Below are positions 9,004 to 18,137 of a stretch of 64,000 nucleotides of DNA, piece by piece. Each line of letters opens with the position of its first letter. Positions within the stretch are counted from its first letter, which is position 1. The DNA lies in contig NZ_JHVJ01000005.1 in NCBI RefSeq assembly GCF_000620085.1, positions 282,950-346,949 on the forward strand, read 5' to 3'. The notes under the pieces are model-generated. The model did no database searches. It was not told where the DNA came from and worked only from the letters and a program-made list of their open reading frames with translations. Made by a program: the position numbers and the translations under genes. The stretch is from Marinobacterium jannaschii DSM 6295 (GTDB lineage: Bacteria > Pseudomonadota > Gammaproteobacteria > Pseudomonadales > Balneatricaceae).

Positions 9004-10290
9004 CTAGTCTTCGCCATAGTGCTTAAGCAGGTTGCGAACGTACCACCAGAGAACACCGGCAATCAGAGGAACTGAAAAGCTCAGTACCATTAATGCGGTA
9101 TCACGCATATCATCCGCCTGAACCGTATTGCGCAGGGTGCGCTCAATCAGGTCGAAAGCGTAATATGTCACCACAATAATAGTAAAACTTTCCAGTTTAG
9201 CCTGCATACGCAGCTGGCGCCGGGCGCGGCCGTTAAGCGCTTCGAGCAGGTCACGGTTCTGTTGTTCGACCGAGAGGTCAACCTGAGAGCGGATCAGTTC
9301 GGTGACCCGGGCAATTCGTTTCGACAGCCGTTCGATGCGCGCTCCGGCAGCGAGGCAGGTACGGCGTGCGGGCTCAAGTCGACGTTCCATAAACTGGGCA
9401 ACGGTCTGATACCCCTCGACACGCACTTCTCGCAGCTCGGTGATTCGCTTATCCAGCATGGCGAAGTAGGCTTCCGATGCGCCAAACCGGTTTGCAGTAT
9501 CTGCCGCCAGCTCTTCTACATTGGCGGCCAACAGGGTCAGTTCGGCAAGCAGTTTCTGGGCCGGGGCTGAATCTTCGCCCGACATCCGGTGGGTAATATC
9601 GGCCAGCTGGCGGTCCAGCTGCGTCACCTGAGGCATCGCGTCTGTCGCAGATGGCAGGGCCAGCAGGGCCATGTGGCGGTAGGTCTCGACTTCACAGATC
9701 CTTTGTAACAGGCGGCCTGCCTGAAACGGCAGCAGCGCCCTGTCTTCCACCAACACCCGCACCCGGCCGGTATCCGGTCGCAGCACGAAATCAGTCCAGA
9801 TACTGGCAGCCCCGCTCATCACCTCCGAACCGGATACCTGGTTATCGCCAAAAGATTCAACGTACCAGCCCTTCAGATCCGAGCGCTTCTTACGAAACAC
9901 GATCTCGACACTGCACAGCACGGCGCCAGGCAGCTGCTCCTGCCATGCGTCAGGTATCTCCGGGGGATCGGCGTGACCAAAACTGTACAGCGTGAGGCTG
10001 TAAAACTCATTATGAGGTTCAAAGCGTAACGCTCCCTCTTTTGATGCAGCGTAAAAGAAGCCTCCGATCTGTTTCTCGATCTTCATCCCCATCTCTTCTG
10101 CCATACAGAGCATCAGTCCAACCATCTCCTGCATCCGCTCGCCATCCAGCATAACCGCCATATGGGTAATGCTCAGGGGGGGATTCAGTTTAAGAAATGG
10201 CCGTGCGTGAACTTCGTTTGCCAGTTGAGTTTGAAGCGGGTGACTCTGCATGCGTTGCGCTACCTGTCTCGGAAAAACTTCAGACGTCAT
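9004..10290 (-). CDS. DUF3422 family membrane-anchored protein
   Basis: A protein of about 428 residues of the DUF3422 family. The N-terminal family signature is seen (NEVHARPF, then PPLSITHMAVM). A long helical middle follows, and one or two hydrophobic segments near the C-terminus (around VLSFSVPLIAGVLWWYV) suggest an inner-membrane anchor with a large cytoplasmic part. The molecular function of the family is not established to my knowledge. An upstream start at 10365 is possible, but residues 1-25 of that form do not look like the family, so I prefer the Met at 10290. No strong ribosome site is seen at either start. Confidence 0.85.
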   Translation of the reverse strand: MTSEVFPRQVAQRMQSHPLQTQLANEVHARPFLKLNPPLSITHMAVMLDGERMQEMVGLMLCMAEEMGMKIEKQIGGFFYAASKEGALRFEPHNEFYSLTLYSFGHADPPEIPDAWQEQLPGAVLCSVEIVFRKKRSDLKGWYVESFGDNQVSGSEVMSGAASIWTDFVLRPDTGRVRVLVEDRALLPFQAGRLLQRICEVETYRHMALLALPSATDAMPQVTQLDRQLADITHRMSGEDSAPAQKLLAELTLLAANVEELAADTANRFGASEAYFAMLDKRITELREVRVEGYQTVAQFMERRLEPARRTCLAAGARIERLSKRIARVTELIRSQVDLSVEQQNRDLLEALNGRARRQLRMQAKLESFTIIVVTYYAFDLIERTLRNTVQADDMRDTALMVLSFSVPLIAGVLWWYVRNLLKHYGED

Positions 10291-10478
10291 TGCAACATGT
10301 GCGTTATCAGGTCGCAAGTGTACTACCACTGTATACGCCAATTTTTTCAGCAAAATTACGCGCAACCAGGATTTTTAACAGCGATTTATTACCTTCCATA
10401 ACTTTCAATTTAGGGATATTCCCCTAACGCTATACTTTAAAAGGCGACCCTCAGGCCAGCAGCCCAACCGGAGGCTTT

Positions 10479-10877
10479 ATGCGATCGATTATCACCGTTT
10501 TTTATGACGGACTTTGTCCGCTGTGCATCGAATCGGTAACCCGCTGTCGGCAGATGATGCCCGATCAGCCGATCCACTGGTTTGATATCACCGGACAGCA
10601 GGAGCATCTGCGTCACCTTGGCATAGACCCGACCGACGCCCTGATCGAGCTCTACCTGCTTACGGCAGATGGCCGCATAGTGAAGGGAATCGACAGTTAC
10701 AGTTACCTGTTACGAATGATGCCCTATTGGCACTACCGGTTACTGGGATTATTGTTGCGTTTCACTCCGCTGCACTATGTAACAACGCTTTATTATCGCC
10801 GGAGTACAGTTCGCAGACTCAGGAAGAGTTGTCGTTATCCGCCAGACCAGCAACGCTGCGGAAACGCAGCCTGTTAG
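10479..10877 (+). CDS. DUF393 (DCC family) thiol oxidoreductase-like protein, copy 1
   Basis: A 132-residue protein with the DCC-family signature VFYDGLCPLC near the N-terminus, followed by RCRQMM and the family's WFDITGQ segment. The family is described as thioredoxin-like thiol-disulfide oxidoreductases, although substrates are poorly known. A good ribosome site (GGAGG) lies 6 bases before the ATG. The next gene is a paralogue beginning 24 bases downstream, so the two form an operon made by tandem duplication. The promoter would lie in 10366-10470, between this gene and the divergent DUF3422 gene. Confidence 0.88.
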   Translation: MRSIITVFYDGLCPLCIESVTRCRQMMPDQPIHWFDITGQQEHLRHLGIDPTDALIELYLLTADGRIVKGIDSYSYLLRMMPYWHYRLLGLLLRFTPLHYVTTLYYRRSTVRRLRKSCRYPPDQQRCGNAAC

Positions 10878-10901
10878 TTCAGAAACGGGGACAAGGAAAC
10901 A

Positions 10902-11258
10902 ATGAGTATCACAGTGCTCTATGACGGTCGTTGCAGGATCTGCAGAAGTATTATTCAGCAGTATCGCCAGATGACCGGCGACAGCATTGAATGGTTTGAT
11001 ATCACCGGTGAGGACCTCTGGCTCCGCGATCGCGGTATCCTGCCTGAAGCAGCCCGGCGCGAGCTGCATGTTCTCGATGAACAGCGTAACCGTATCAGAG
11101 GTGTTGATGCGATCCGCCTGCTCTGGTCACACCTGCCGAAGCGGCGTTTTCAGTTACTGGCATCAATGATGCGGTTTGCCCCTTTTTACTGGTGCGCCAA
11201 TCGACTTTACCGGCTCAGCAATCTGCGTCAAAGTTCATCGATCTGCGCGATGCGCTGA
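10902..11258 (+). CDS. DUF393 (DCC family) protein, copy 2
   Basis: A 118-residue paralogue of the preceding gene. The signature is VLYDGRCRIC, and the WFDITGEDLWLRDRGI segment aligns with WFDITGQQEHLRHLGI of copy 1. Both keep the two N-terminal cysteines. The start has GGGGACAAGGA upstream. Transcription probably ends at the hairpin at 11279-11315. Divergence between the copies is large, so the duplication is old. Confidence 0.88.
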   Translation: MSITVLYDGRCRICRSIIQQYRQMTGDSIEWFDITGEDLWLRDRGILPEAARRELHVLDEQRNRIRGVDAIRLLWSHLPKRRFQLLASMMRFAPFYWCANRLYRLSNLRQSSSICAMR

Positions 11259-11278
11259 GCCTGTGCCCGCTGTACGAC

Positions 11279-11315
11279 AAAGCCCGGTATCGCAACATTT
11301 GCGACACCGGGCTTT
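11279..11315. terminator. Bidirectional terminator between convergent genes
   Basis: The arms AAAGCCCGGT and ACCGGGCTTT enclose a second inner stem TCGCAA/TTGCGA, giving one long nearly perfect hairpin with A-rich and T-rich flanks. It lies between the rightward DUF393 pair and the leftward deacylase gene and can serve both. Confidence 0.85.
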
Positions 11316-11333
11316 ATAACACGCATTAGGCAT

Positions 11334-11846
11334 TTATAAGCGACGGGGCTGCTCCCTCCTGCCCTGCTCGCTGACCGCGCTCCCGGAAATATGGGCATGG
11401 GGAACGCCATACATCATCTCCATAAACTGTGCCTGATCCAGTTCGATCAGGTGTTCATGGTCTCCCGCCTCAATATAAACCTTACGCATCGCGAACAACT
11501 CATCATCCAGCATCGAGTTGATCTTGTAGGCATCACCAACGCCTGGCACCGCGCCGGTTTCACAATCCCCGAACAGATGACCCAGTTCAGGTTCCGAAAC
11601 CATACGGTACTCTTTACCGGTAATCCGGTTCAGCTCTTCCAGAGCCAGCTTCCGATTTGCCGGCAGTACCGCCATCAGATATTTGTCGTCACGGTTTTTC
11701 AGTACCACGGCCTTAGCGACCTGGGCGGTAGGAAGATGTGAAGCCGTGGCGGAGTTAAATGCGTTATCGGTATGGCGATGGCTGACCACGTCATACTCTA
11801 TATGATTATTAGAAAGGTAATCTTTAAGTGTTATTGCAATGGCCAT
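11334..11846 (-). CDS. YbaK/ProX-type aminoacyl-tRNA deacylase
   Basis: A 170-residue single-domain protein of the YbaK/aminoacyl-tRNA deacylase superfamily, which clears mischarged tRNAs in the cytoplasm. Visible features are AKAVVLKNRDDKYLMAVLPA (with the conserved Lys), LALEELNRITGKEYRMVSE and CETGAVPGVG, the usual binding-loop region. The start at 11846 is chosen because GGGAGGT lies just upstream; a longer frame to 11882 has no such site. The exact substrate (Cys-tRNA, Ala-tRNA or other) cannot be told from sequence. The region upstream to 12252 holds no other gene. Confidence 0.85.
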   Translation of the reverse strand: MAIAITLKDYLSNNHIEYDVVSHRHTDNAFNSATASHLPTAQVAKAVVLKNRDDKYLMAVLPANRKLALEELNRITGKEYRMVSEPELGHLFGDCETGAVPGVGDAYKINSMLDDELFAMRKVYIEAGDHEHLIELDQAQFMEMMYGVPHAHISGSAVSEQGRREQPRRL

Positions 11847-12144
11847 GTGACCTCCCGCCTTTCGGCAATGAGTGTGACCCATTGAAAGTTTAGCTAGGAG
11901 ATCGGCATTGTGCCTAATACAGACGAAAGCCTGCAGAAAAGAAAGGGCGACCCGCAGGCCGCCCCAAGGTTGTCGCCAGACTCAATCTGTATACGCAACA
12001 ACTACACCGGATAAGACAGAGCGCTCCCTCACTGGGAATAGCCCTATTTTAACCGGCTGACTGCCGTAACCCATTGCACTGAGGTCGTTAAAAACAACGC
12101 CTTTAGTTGTAACTCTTCCGACCATTCCCCCTGTCTCCAGACGT

Positions 12145-12172
12145 AAAAAGGGCCGGAAAACCGGCCCTTTTT
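12145..12172. terminator. Strong bidirectional terminator downstream of the PQQ dehydrogenase
   Basis: A perfect 12-bp stem (AAAAAGGGCCGG / CCGGCCCTTTTT) with an AAAA loop. It lies about 80 bases after the stop of the leftward PQQ dehydrogenase gene. The rest of 11847-12252 contains no gene I can support. Confidence 0.9.
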
Positions 12173-12252
12173 GCTGTATCAATCGGGTTGCACTTTGCTC
12201 CTAGCTTCTAACTCCTGGCTGAAAGCTTACCGCGCGTCGCGCGCAGCAGCTT

Positions 12253-14025
12253 TTAAGCATCCTTAGGCAGCTTGAAGGTCCAGACAGAACCACCCTGGTT
12301 AAGGTGCTTCACGCGTTTTGCCACTTCACCACCCCAGAGCGGTACCGCACCACCCCAGCCGGAGACCACAGAGATATACTGTTCGCCGTCCATCTCCCAG
12401 GTGATAGGCGAGCCGACAATGCCGGAACCGGTGTTGAACTTGTATTTGACATCGCCGGTCTTGGCATCGAACGCCATCAGGTAACCTTCAGGATTACCCA
12501 TGAAGACCAGATTACCGGCTGTCGCCAGTACACCGCCCCACAGTGGCGCGTAGTTTTTATAGCGCCATACTTCCTTACCGGTTTTCGGGTCCATCGCGCG
12601 CAGTACGCCGATGTAGTCGTCATTGAGTGATTTGATGGTAAAGCCAGCACCCAGGTAAGCAGCGCCTTTTTTGTAGGAAACCGGCTCGTTCCAGATATCC
12701 ATCGCCCATTCGTTTGACGGTACGTAGAACAGCTCAGTCTGTTGGCTATAGGCGATCGGCATCCAGTTTTTACCACCCAGGAAGGATGGTACGGCACGGA
12801 TCGCCTTACCTTTCTTACCATCAGCGGAAGCGGTCGGGTCACCCGGACGGTTGTCATCGTTGTAGATCGGACGGCCATTCTTATCCAGGCCCTTAGCCCA
12901 GCTGATCTCATCAACGAACGGGAAACCACGGATGAAATCACCGTTCTCACGGTTCAGGACATACATAAAGCCGTTACGGTCGGCAGTCGCTGCGGCTTTG
13001 ATCGTTTTGCCTTTCTCTTTATAGTCGAAAGAGATCAGTTCGTTCACACCATCGAAATCCCAGCCATCGTTCGGCGTGGTCTGGAAGTGCCAGGCAATCT
13101 TACCGGTATCCGGGTTGATACCCAGGCGGGAACTGGAGAAGAGGTTGTCACCCGGGCGCAGGTGGGAGTTCCATGGTGCCGGGTTACCGGTGCCGAAGAA
13201 CAACAGGTTTACATCGGGATCGTAGGTGCCGCCCAGCCAGGTCGCCGCACCACCGTTTTTCCACATATCGCCTGGCCAGGTTTTACCGGCTTCACCGCCA
13301 GAGATACCGTTTTCAACTTTTTTACCGTCTTTCCAGATATAGCCCATATGACCTTCAACGGTCGGACGGGTCCAGACGATCTGGCCAGTCTTGGCGTCAT
13401 AGGCTTCGACCTTACCAACGACACCGAACTCACCACCGGATACACCGGTGATCACCTTACCGTTTACCAGCAAAGGCGCGGCGGTAATGGAGTAACCGGC
13501 TTTGTAGTCGGCGACTTTCTTCTTCCACACCACTTTACCGGTGTCTTTGTTCAGCGCGACCATCTTGGCATCGAGGGTGCCGAAAATCACCAGATCATCG
13601 TACAGGGCCACACCACGGTTAATCACGTCACAGCAAGGCATAATACCGTCCGGCAGGCGGGCATCATACTGCCACAGCTCATCACCGGTTCGCACATCTA
13701 CGGCAAAAACACGGGAGTAAGAACCGGTTACATACATCACGCCGTCTTTTACCATCGGCTGTGATTCCTGACCACGCTGCTTCTCGCCGCCGAAGGAGAA
13801 GGCCCAGACCGGACGCAGGTCTTTAACCGTGTCGGTGTTTACCTTGGTCAACGGGCTGAAGCGCTGCCCCCGCGGTCCCAGACCGTTAGAAACAACATCA
13901 TCAGTGGTCATCGCATCGTTCAGGATATCCTGATCGGTTACACCGGCGTTGGCCATGCCAGCCAGAGACATTGCCGCGACCATCGCAGTGACGGCAAAGC
14001 CTTTTTTGCTGCCTTTGTACTTCAT
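12253..14025 (-). CDS. pedH: PQQ-dependent alcohol dehydrogenase, lanthanide-type (PedH-like)
   Basis: A 590-residue periplasmic quinoprotein with signal peptide (cleaved near MANAG). It oxidises primary alcohols and aldehydes using PQQ. Seen: the vicinal disulfide Cys131-Cys132 in PCCDVINRG, metal/PQQ residues Glu199 and Asn281 (GTGNPAPW), catalytic Asp323 in [11 protein letters not shown], and a second Asp325 two residues later. That second Asp marks lanthanide-dependent XoxF/PedH enzymes; calcium enzymes have Ala or Ser there. The WD-like propeller repeats (TGKVVWKKK and similar) are intact, and no C-terminal heme domain is present. It is probably transcribed alone: a terminator separates it from the pqqD-like gene. 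Metal type is inferred from the one residue. Confidence 0.93.
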   Translation of the reverse strand: MKYKGSKKGFAVTAMVAAMSLAGMANAGVTDQDILNDAMTTDDVVSNGLGPRGQRFSPLTKVNTDTVKDLRPVWAFSFGGEKQRGQESQPMVKDGVMYVTGSYSRVFAVDVRTGDELWQYDARLPDGIMPCCDVINRGVALYDDLVIFGTLDAKMVALNKDTGKVVWKKKVADYKAGYSITAAPLLVNGKVITGVSGGEFGVVGKVEAYDAKTGQIVWTRPTVEGHMGYIWKDGKKVENGISGGEAGKTWPGDMWKNGGAATWLGGTYDPDVNLLFFGTGNPAPWNSHLRPGDNLFSSSRLGINPDTGKIAWHFQTTPNDGWDFDGVNELISFDYKEKGKTIKAAATADRNGFMYVLNRENGDFIRGFPFVDEISWAKGLDKNGRPIYNDDNRPGDPTASADGKKGKAIRAVPSFLGGKNWMPIAYSQQTELFYVPSNEWAMDIWNEPVSYKKGAAYLGAGFTIKSLNDDYIGVLRAMDPKTGKEVWRYKNYAPLWGGVLATAGNLVFMGNPEGYLMAFDAKTGDVKYKFNTGSGIVGSPITWEMDGEQYISVVSGWGGAVPLWGGEVAKRVKHLNQGGSVWTFKLPKDA

Positions 14026-14212
14026 CGCACTCTCCTTACGGATTAGTTTTTATTCTGAAAACCGTGAATACGTCGTTGGGTGTTCTCAGTGGCTCCTGAG
14101 GACTTTGATCTGACGTTCTCCGAGTCAGGAATTTTTCCCGTGACTGATAGTGATTTTTCTGCAAATCAGCAAAAGGCGACATTAAACAGGGGTACAAGAT
14201 TTCTCGTCACTT

Positions 14213-14224
14213 AGTAGTACTACT
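14213..14224. promoter_or_regulatory. Perfect 12-bp palindrome upstream of the lanthanide-type dehydrogenase
   Basis: AGTAGTACTACT is a perfect palindrome about 190 bases before the start codon, within the 230-base leader between the terminator at 14258-14286 and the gene. A related AGTACTAC lies about 200 bases before the second PQQ dehydrogenase. It could be a regulator site, but no known consensus supports this. Confidence 0.35.
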
Positions 14225-14257
14225 CGCCGCAACGCCATATATCACGGGACATAGAGC

Positions 14258-14286
14258 AAAAAGCCCCGGACCAGGCCCAGGGCTTT
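14258..14286 (-). terminator. Rho-independent terminator after the pqqD-like gene
   Basis: On the minus strand, AAAGCCC pairs with GGGCTTTTT around a GC-rich loop, 44 bases after the stop of the pqqD-like gene. It separates the cytochrome/relay operon from the dehydrogenase gene. Confidence 0.75.
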
Positions 14287-14329
14287 AACGGGATCAGCCG
14301 GCAGGAGGAAGCCGATGATTAAACGTACT

Positions 14330-14614
14330 TCAGGCGACTTTGAGGAAACCGCGCTGCATAAAGCCTGATACTATCTCGGCGGTAATCTCGCGGGATGGCG
14401 CTGCCAGCTCATGCAGGCTCCGGTCGAGTCCGTCAGCAATCTCTGCCGTAGCGTGTTCACCGTCGCAACACAACAGAATATCCAGCGATAGAGGGTCTGG
14501 CATAACCAGTTGATTGGGTGCCGTCAGAATCCAGCGCTGGCGGCGGCTATCAAAGTAGAGGTGGCTGCGGGGTGTCAATTCCGGCGACAGCGCCATCAGT
14601 TGATTACTGTCCAC
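14330..14614 (-). CDS. PqqD-like peptide chaperone
   Basis: A 94-residue protein resembling PqqD, which presents the PqqA peptide to the radical-SAM enzyme PqqE in PQQ synthesis. The family pattern is visible: PRSHLYFDSRRQRWILTAP, then LSLDILLCCDGEHATAEIADGL. It starts with GTG at 14614, with GGGAG 7 bases upstream. No pqqA, B, C or E is in the window, so this is a detached extra copy. As I recall, P. putida has a second pqqD next to its ped genes, which matches this context. Whether it serves PQQ synthesis or another RiPP step is unknown. Confidence 0.8.
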   Translation of the reverse strand: MDSNQLMALSPELTPRSHLYFDSRRQRWILTAPNQLVMPDPLSLDILLCCDGEHATAEIADGLDRSLHELAAPSREITAEIVSGFMQRGFLKVA

Positions 14615-14668
14615 AGTAGATCTCCCAAACAGAACAGAACGAAATCAGCTAAAACATCAGGTTATTTT

Positions 14669-15631
14669 TCAAAACTGCGCATCCTCATAGGCGGGATAAA
14701 GATGCACTACACTGCGCCGGTACTCTGCCTGACTCAGGCTGATGCCCTTAAAACGCTCATCCACCGGCAGGTTAATCACTTCCACCATTTCCAGTCCCTG
14801 CTCTGCCGATTTTTTCAGGCGCTGATCGAGCCAGCTGAGATAGTCACGCATCTGATCGATTGCGGCGCTGCCTTCAGTAACCGGTCCGTGACCGGGTACT
14901 ACCTTGCGATATTTCATCGCTTTGAGCTTGTCCAGTTCCTGACGCCAGATATCCAGCCCCGGTGTATGCGGCGTGGTCAGCATGCGCTGGAAAAACAGCA
15001 TATCGGAGGCAAACAACACGCCGGTGGTTTTATCCAGCATCACCAGATCAGATCCGGTATGACCACTAAAGCGGTAAAACTGCAAGCGATGTGCCCCCAT
15101 CTCCAGGCCCTGAGACATCATCGCCTCACTGATCGGCTTATCGGGCAGGCGCATCTCGGTATCGCGCATCCAGTCCCCGACCAACCGATACATATTGTCG
15201 GTGAAGCCATTCCCGTGCAGTGCCAGCTGTTTGCCGGTCTCTGGCAACGACCAGATGGTTGAATCCTGAAAAGCCTGATTGCCGAGGAAATGATCCGGAT
15301 GGTGATGGCTGTTAAACACATGCACCACCGGCTTGTCCGTCACTGATGCGATGGCCTGGCGCAGGGCACGGCCGTAACGGAACGAAGGACCGGTATCAAA
15401 CACCACCACACCGTCTTTCGTGACGATAAATGCTGTATTGACGATATTGCCGCCATTTTTACGACTGAAGTCTTCGGTTTTTCCCTGCAGCAGCCAGGTA
15501 TCCCGGGCAATCTCCTGCGGCTGAAGGTTGTACTGCAACGGTGCCGCCGCGGTCACCTTAACCCCGCCCAGCACGGCAGACGCAAGCACTGCGGCGGAAA
15601 ACAAACATTTGATTGTCGGATTTGCCATCAT
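14669..15631 (-). CDS. Quinoprotein relay-type zinc metallohydrolase (MBL fold)
   Basis: A 320-residue exported metallo-beta-lactamase-fold protein with signal peptide. The zinc motif NSHHHPDH is at about 107-114; further metal ligands are likely in FSGHTGSD, FASDM and VPGHGPV. It belongs to the group found beside PQQ dehydrogenases and SoxYZ-like carriers, annotated as quinoprotein relay system zinc metallohydrolase. Its substrate is not known; a sulfur-bound intermediate on the carrier is a reasonable guess. It lies 6 bases downstream of the SoxYZ-like gene and has GAGGAGG before the ATG. Confidence 0.88.
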   Translation of the reverse strand: MMANPTIKCLFSAAVLASAVLGGVKVTAAAPLQYNLQPQEIARDTWLLQGKTEDFSRKNGGNIVNTAFIVTKDGVVVFDTGPSFRYGRALRQAIASVTDKPVVHVFNSHHHPDHFLGNQAFQDSTIWSLPETGKQLALHGNGFTDNMYRLVGDWMRDTEMRLPDKPISEAMMSQGLEMGAHRLQFYRFSGHTGSDLVMLDKTTGVLFASDMLFFQRMLTTPHTPGLDIWRQELDKLKAMKYRKVVPGHGPVTEGSAAIDQMRDYLSWLDQRLKKSAEQGLEMVEVINLPVDERFKGISLSQAEYRRSVVHLYPAYEDAQF

Positions 15632-15637
15632 GCCTCC

Positions 15638-16399
15638 TCACAGCGCCTGTTCAAATTCGTTGCCGTTATTATCCCGTAACAGCAGGTAGTGAGACTGATC
15701 GCTGTTTTTGGTATCGAATGTCAGTACCGGGTTTTCACTCACCGGCTGAGACAGATCCATCTGCAGCAACTCATTGCCCGCCTCATCTTTAAGCGTCACC
15801 TGCTGCAGGTAGAATTCGGGGATCAGATCCACCAGACCGGTATCCATCGGATGGATCACCTTAAACTTGTAACGTGAGCCGAAGTCACGGCTGAACCGGC
15901 GGCTGCTGATCTCACCCAGATGGCTCTCCCAATAGGGATCGGCATTACCCACGCTGGGCGTGGTGCAACCACCGCCTGCGGCATCAATCTGCGCCGTACC
16001 CACATGCCAGGTGCCGTCCATCGTCTGTACCGCCGCACGGATCGGCGTCGCCTGCTGTACCTTGATACGCAGCGACAGGCGAGGATGCACATCACGCAGT
16101 GGACGGTAGGTAAAGATATGCTGGATCGGATTGAAATCGGCCCAGGCGATAATCTGGCGGATATCGCCATCCAGAGCGCGGGCATCGACGGATACCGGCA
16201 CCTGGGTCGGATCTTCAGCGAATTCCGGCACCAGAACCTTGATACGCTCGTCAAACAGGTAGGGATCGTCATTGAGGAAGAGTTTGCGCATATAATCCCA
16301 CATCAACGATCCTTGCGGGTCTGTCTGGGACGCTGCTGACGGGAAACTCAATCCTGCCAGTAACAGCGGGATCAGCCCTATACGGATTAGCCTTTTCAT
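15638..16399 (-). CDS. Quinoprotein-associated SoxYZ-like carrier protein
   Basis: A 253-residue exported protein with signal peptide (cleavage near FPSAAS). It looks like a fusion of SoxY-like and SoxZ-like halves: the first half ends in a GGGCTTPS motif whose Cys could carry a covalent intermediate as in SoxY, and the second half (about 170-253) is an Ig-like domain like SoxZ. Such proteins occur with PQQ dehydrogenases and an MBL hydrolase, exactly as here. An excellent ribosome site (AAGGAGGT) precedes the ATG. The relay role is inferred from family context and has not been shown, as far as I know. Confidence 0.87.
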   Translation of the reverse strand: MKRLIRIGLIPLLLAGLSFPSAASQTDPQGSLMWDYMRKLFLNDDPYLFDERIKVLVPEFAEDPTQVPVSVDARALDGDIRQIIAWADFNPIQHIFTYRPLRDVHPRLSLRIKVQQATPIRAAVQTMDGTWHVGTAQIDAAGGGCTTPSVGNADPYWESHLGEISSRRFSRDFGSRYKFKVIHPMDTGLVDLIPEFYLQQVTLKDEAGNELLQMDLSQPVSENPVLTFDTKNSDQSHYLLLRDNNGNEFEQAL

Positions 16400-16494
16400 C
16401 GTCTACCTCCTTCCCTGTCTGGAGACCTGCCCTGATACGGACGCTGCATCGGAGCAGGCACAGGCCGATAACAGGATTGCGGGTGTACCTGCGC

Positions 16495-17409
16495 CTACTG
16501 CTGCGTCTGGTACAAACCCGGCAGTTCATAAGTGAGGCCGTAACGACCGAACAGCTGCTCCATTTCGCCAGAGCGGATCATGCCATCCACCACCTCTTCC
16601 ACTGCGTATCCCAGCTGGCGATAGCTATGCTTGATTGCCATACCAAGATCCCACTTCTGCCGCCCGATCATCGGGAAGCCATTTTCACCGATGCGGTAAC
16701 GTGTATCGCCGACCTTATGCATCTGCCAGTCGACTTCCGATCGCATCCCCATCACGGCATCCACCTTTCCCTGTTGCATCTGTGCAAACGCCTTATGCAG
16801 CGTTGGAAAGTGATGGGTATTATTTCGCATCCGTCCCTGAAATGCGGATGTCAGATAAAACGCCGGCAGACTGTCGATCTCAACACCGATCGGGTGGTAC
16901 TGGAAAACCGCGACGGTAGAGACCTCTTCAAGCTTTTCGGTATCAAAGGCGATGCGCCAGCCTTCACGTTGATAGGGCCCGAACATCACCACCTGCTCGT
17001 TGACCATCTCGCCAGTCGCCTCATCACGGCGAAAACTGTACTCGCGATCGTAAGGCACCCGCATCATCACATCCGCCAGTTGCTTCGGCGCCAGCGGCTG
17101 TGCGTCATTCTTATCGAGGTAGTGTCCCTTCCAGACGTTGTTACGCAGATCATCATCCAGATTCTCATCCGGCGTGATCCAGTGAACCCGGAAGTCCACC
17201 TCAAGCGCCTTGGCAATCCGGCGCCCGATCTCAATATCGACACCGGTCGGGGTGCCGTTTTCGACAAAGGAGTACGGCGGAAAATCGCGATAGACGCCGA
17301 TGCGGATATAGCCGGAGCTGATCACATCGTCGTAGTAGCGCGCTTCAGCCTGCCCGGCAAATGCCAGACAGGCTGCCAGCCACAGGCCGTTAAGCTTATT
17401 CGGCTTCAC
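16495..17409 (-). CDS. Quinoprotein-associated periplasmic binding protein (MoxJ/XoxJ-like)
   Basis: A 304-residue member of the solute-binding protein superfamily 3, with an N-terminal signal peptide (cleaved after FAGQA). Typical features are SGYIRIGVYRDFPPYSF and GVDIEIGRRIAKALEVDF. In methanol dehydrogenase systems MoxJ/XoxJ is thought to bind the dehydrogenase and help its activation, with no transport role. It starts with GTG at 17409 and overlaps the end of the cytochrome gene by 14 bases, so translation is coupled. No ABC permease genes accompany it. Confidence 0.88.
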   Translation of the reverse strand: MKPNKLNGLWLAACLAFAGQAEARYYDDVISSGYIRIGVYRDFPPYSFVENGTPTGVDIEIGRRIAKALEVDFRVHWITPDENLDDDLRNNVWKGHYLDKNDAQPLAPKQLADVMMRVPYDREYSFRRDEATGEMVNEQVVMFGPYQREGWRIAFDTEKLEEVSTVAVFQYHPIGVEIDSLPAFYLTSAFQGRMRNNTHHFPTLHKAFAQMQQGKVDAVMGMRSEVDWQMHKVGDTRYRIGENGFPMIGRQKWDLGMAIKHSYRQLGYAVEEVVDGMIRSGEMEQLFGRYGLTYELPGLYQTQQ

Positions 17410-17839
17410 GACGCGACTCGATGTAAGTACGGATAGCCCAGAGCGCTTCCTGGCTCAGATAGTCAGCCATCTTTGGCATATAGACCGCACCGTCCCGCAC
17501 AGCGCCATTACGTACGCGATACTGGTACCATTCGTCGCCGTCGAAATCGGATTCCAGTTCGCGCAGATCCGGTGCAATGCCGCCGGAGATCGCTTCCAGG
17601 CCGTGACAACGGGCACAGTTCTGGTTGTAGGCAGAATCGCCGATGGTCACTGCCAGATCGTGATTCGCGTAAGGTTTACGGTATGGATTCTCATCCACCC
17701 ACTCTTCACCCAGTGGTTCAAGACCCTCTGTTTTCACCCCCTGCGGTGTCACATCACCGTGGGCAGCAACCTGCAGGGAAACCGAGGCAGTCAGCATAGA
17801 TGCCAGGGCGAGACCAAAAATTTTCTTGTTATGAGCCAT
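17396..17839 (-). CDS. pedF: Cytochrome c-550, PedF type
   Basis: A 147-residue periplasmic monoheme cytochrome c with signal peptide (cleaved near QVAAHG). The heme site is CARCH at 75-79; a Met in the YMPKMADYL region is the probable sixth ligand. It resembles the PedF/ExaB family that takes electrons from PQQ alcohol dehydrogenases and passes them to the terminal oxidase. It is the first gene of a leftward operon with the binding protein, SoxYZ-like carrier, hydrolase and PqqD-like gene. The upstream region to 18137 may hold the promoter. Confidence 0.92.
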   Translation of the reverse strand: MAHNKKIFGLALASMLTASVSLQVAAHGDVTPQGVKTEGLEPLGEEWVDENPYRKPYANHDLAVTIGDSAYNQNCARCHGLEAISGGIAPDLRELESDFDGDEWYQYRVRNGAVRDGAVYMPKMADYLSQEALWAIRTYIESRREAE

Positions 17840-18137
17840 CTTTTATCACCAGTAACTTTCAGGAACGGTAAATCTGTAAACCCGCTGTCGTAGCGTGTTT
17901 GTTCACTGAGTAACAGCATGGCTGATGGCTGCAAATGCCAGAATTGTACTTTGGCGTTTTAGCTCTCGTTCCTTGGTAGTAGTTTTTTCGCAACGGGTGC
18001 ATGCAACTGAAGACGGGCAAACCGCAGGTGCCGGCCGTCAGGATGCTGTCTCCCGGCCCTGCCAATAGGCGATCACTCAAATATGGTTTATCCTTCTCTC
18101 ATCAGGATTAACCGGTCAGTACGCAGGAGAACTCCGC

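Noticed and set aside
11982..12182. 66-codon leftward frame before the YbaK-type gene
   Set aside because: It spans the strong terminator at 12145-12172 and matches nothing.
12742..13764. Long 340-codon rightward frame opposite the lanthanide-type PQQ dehydrogenase
   Set aside because: It is a mirror of the strong codon bias of the real gene; it has no family resemblance and no ribosome site.
16477..17436. 319-codon rightward frame opposite the XoxJ-like gene
   Set aside because: Antisense shadow; the opposite strand encodes a clear binding protein with signal peptide and coupled start.
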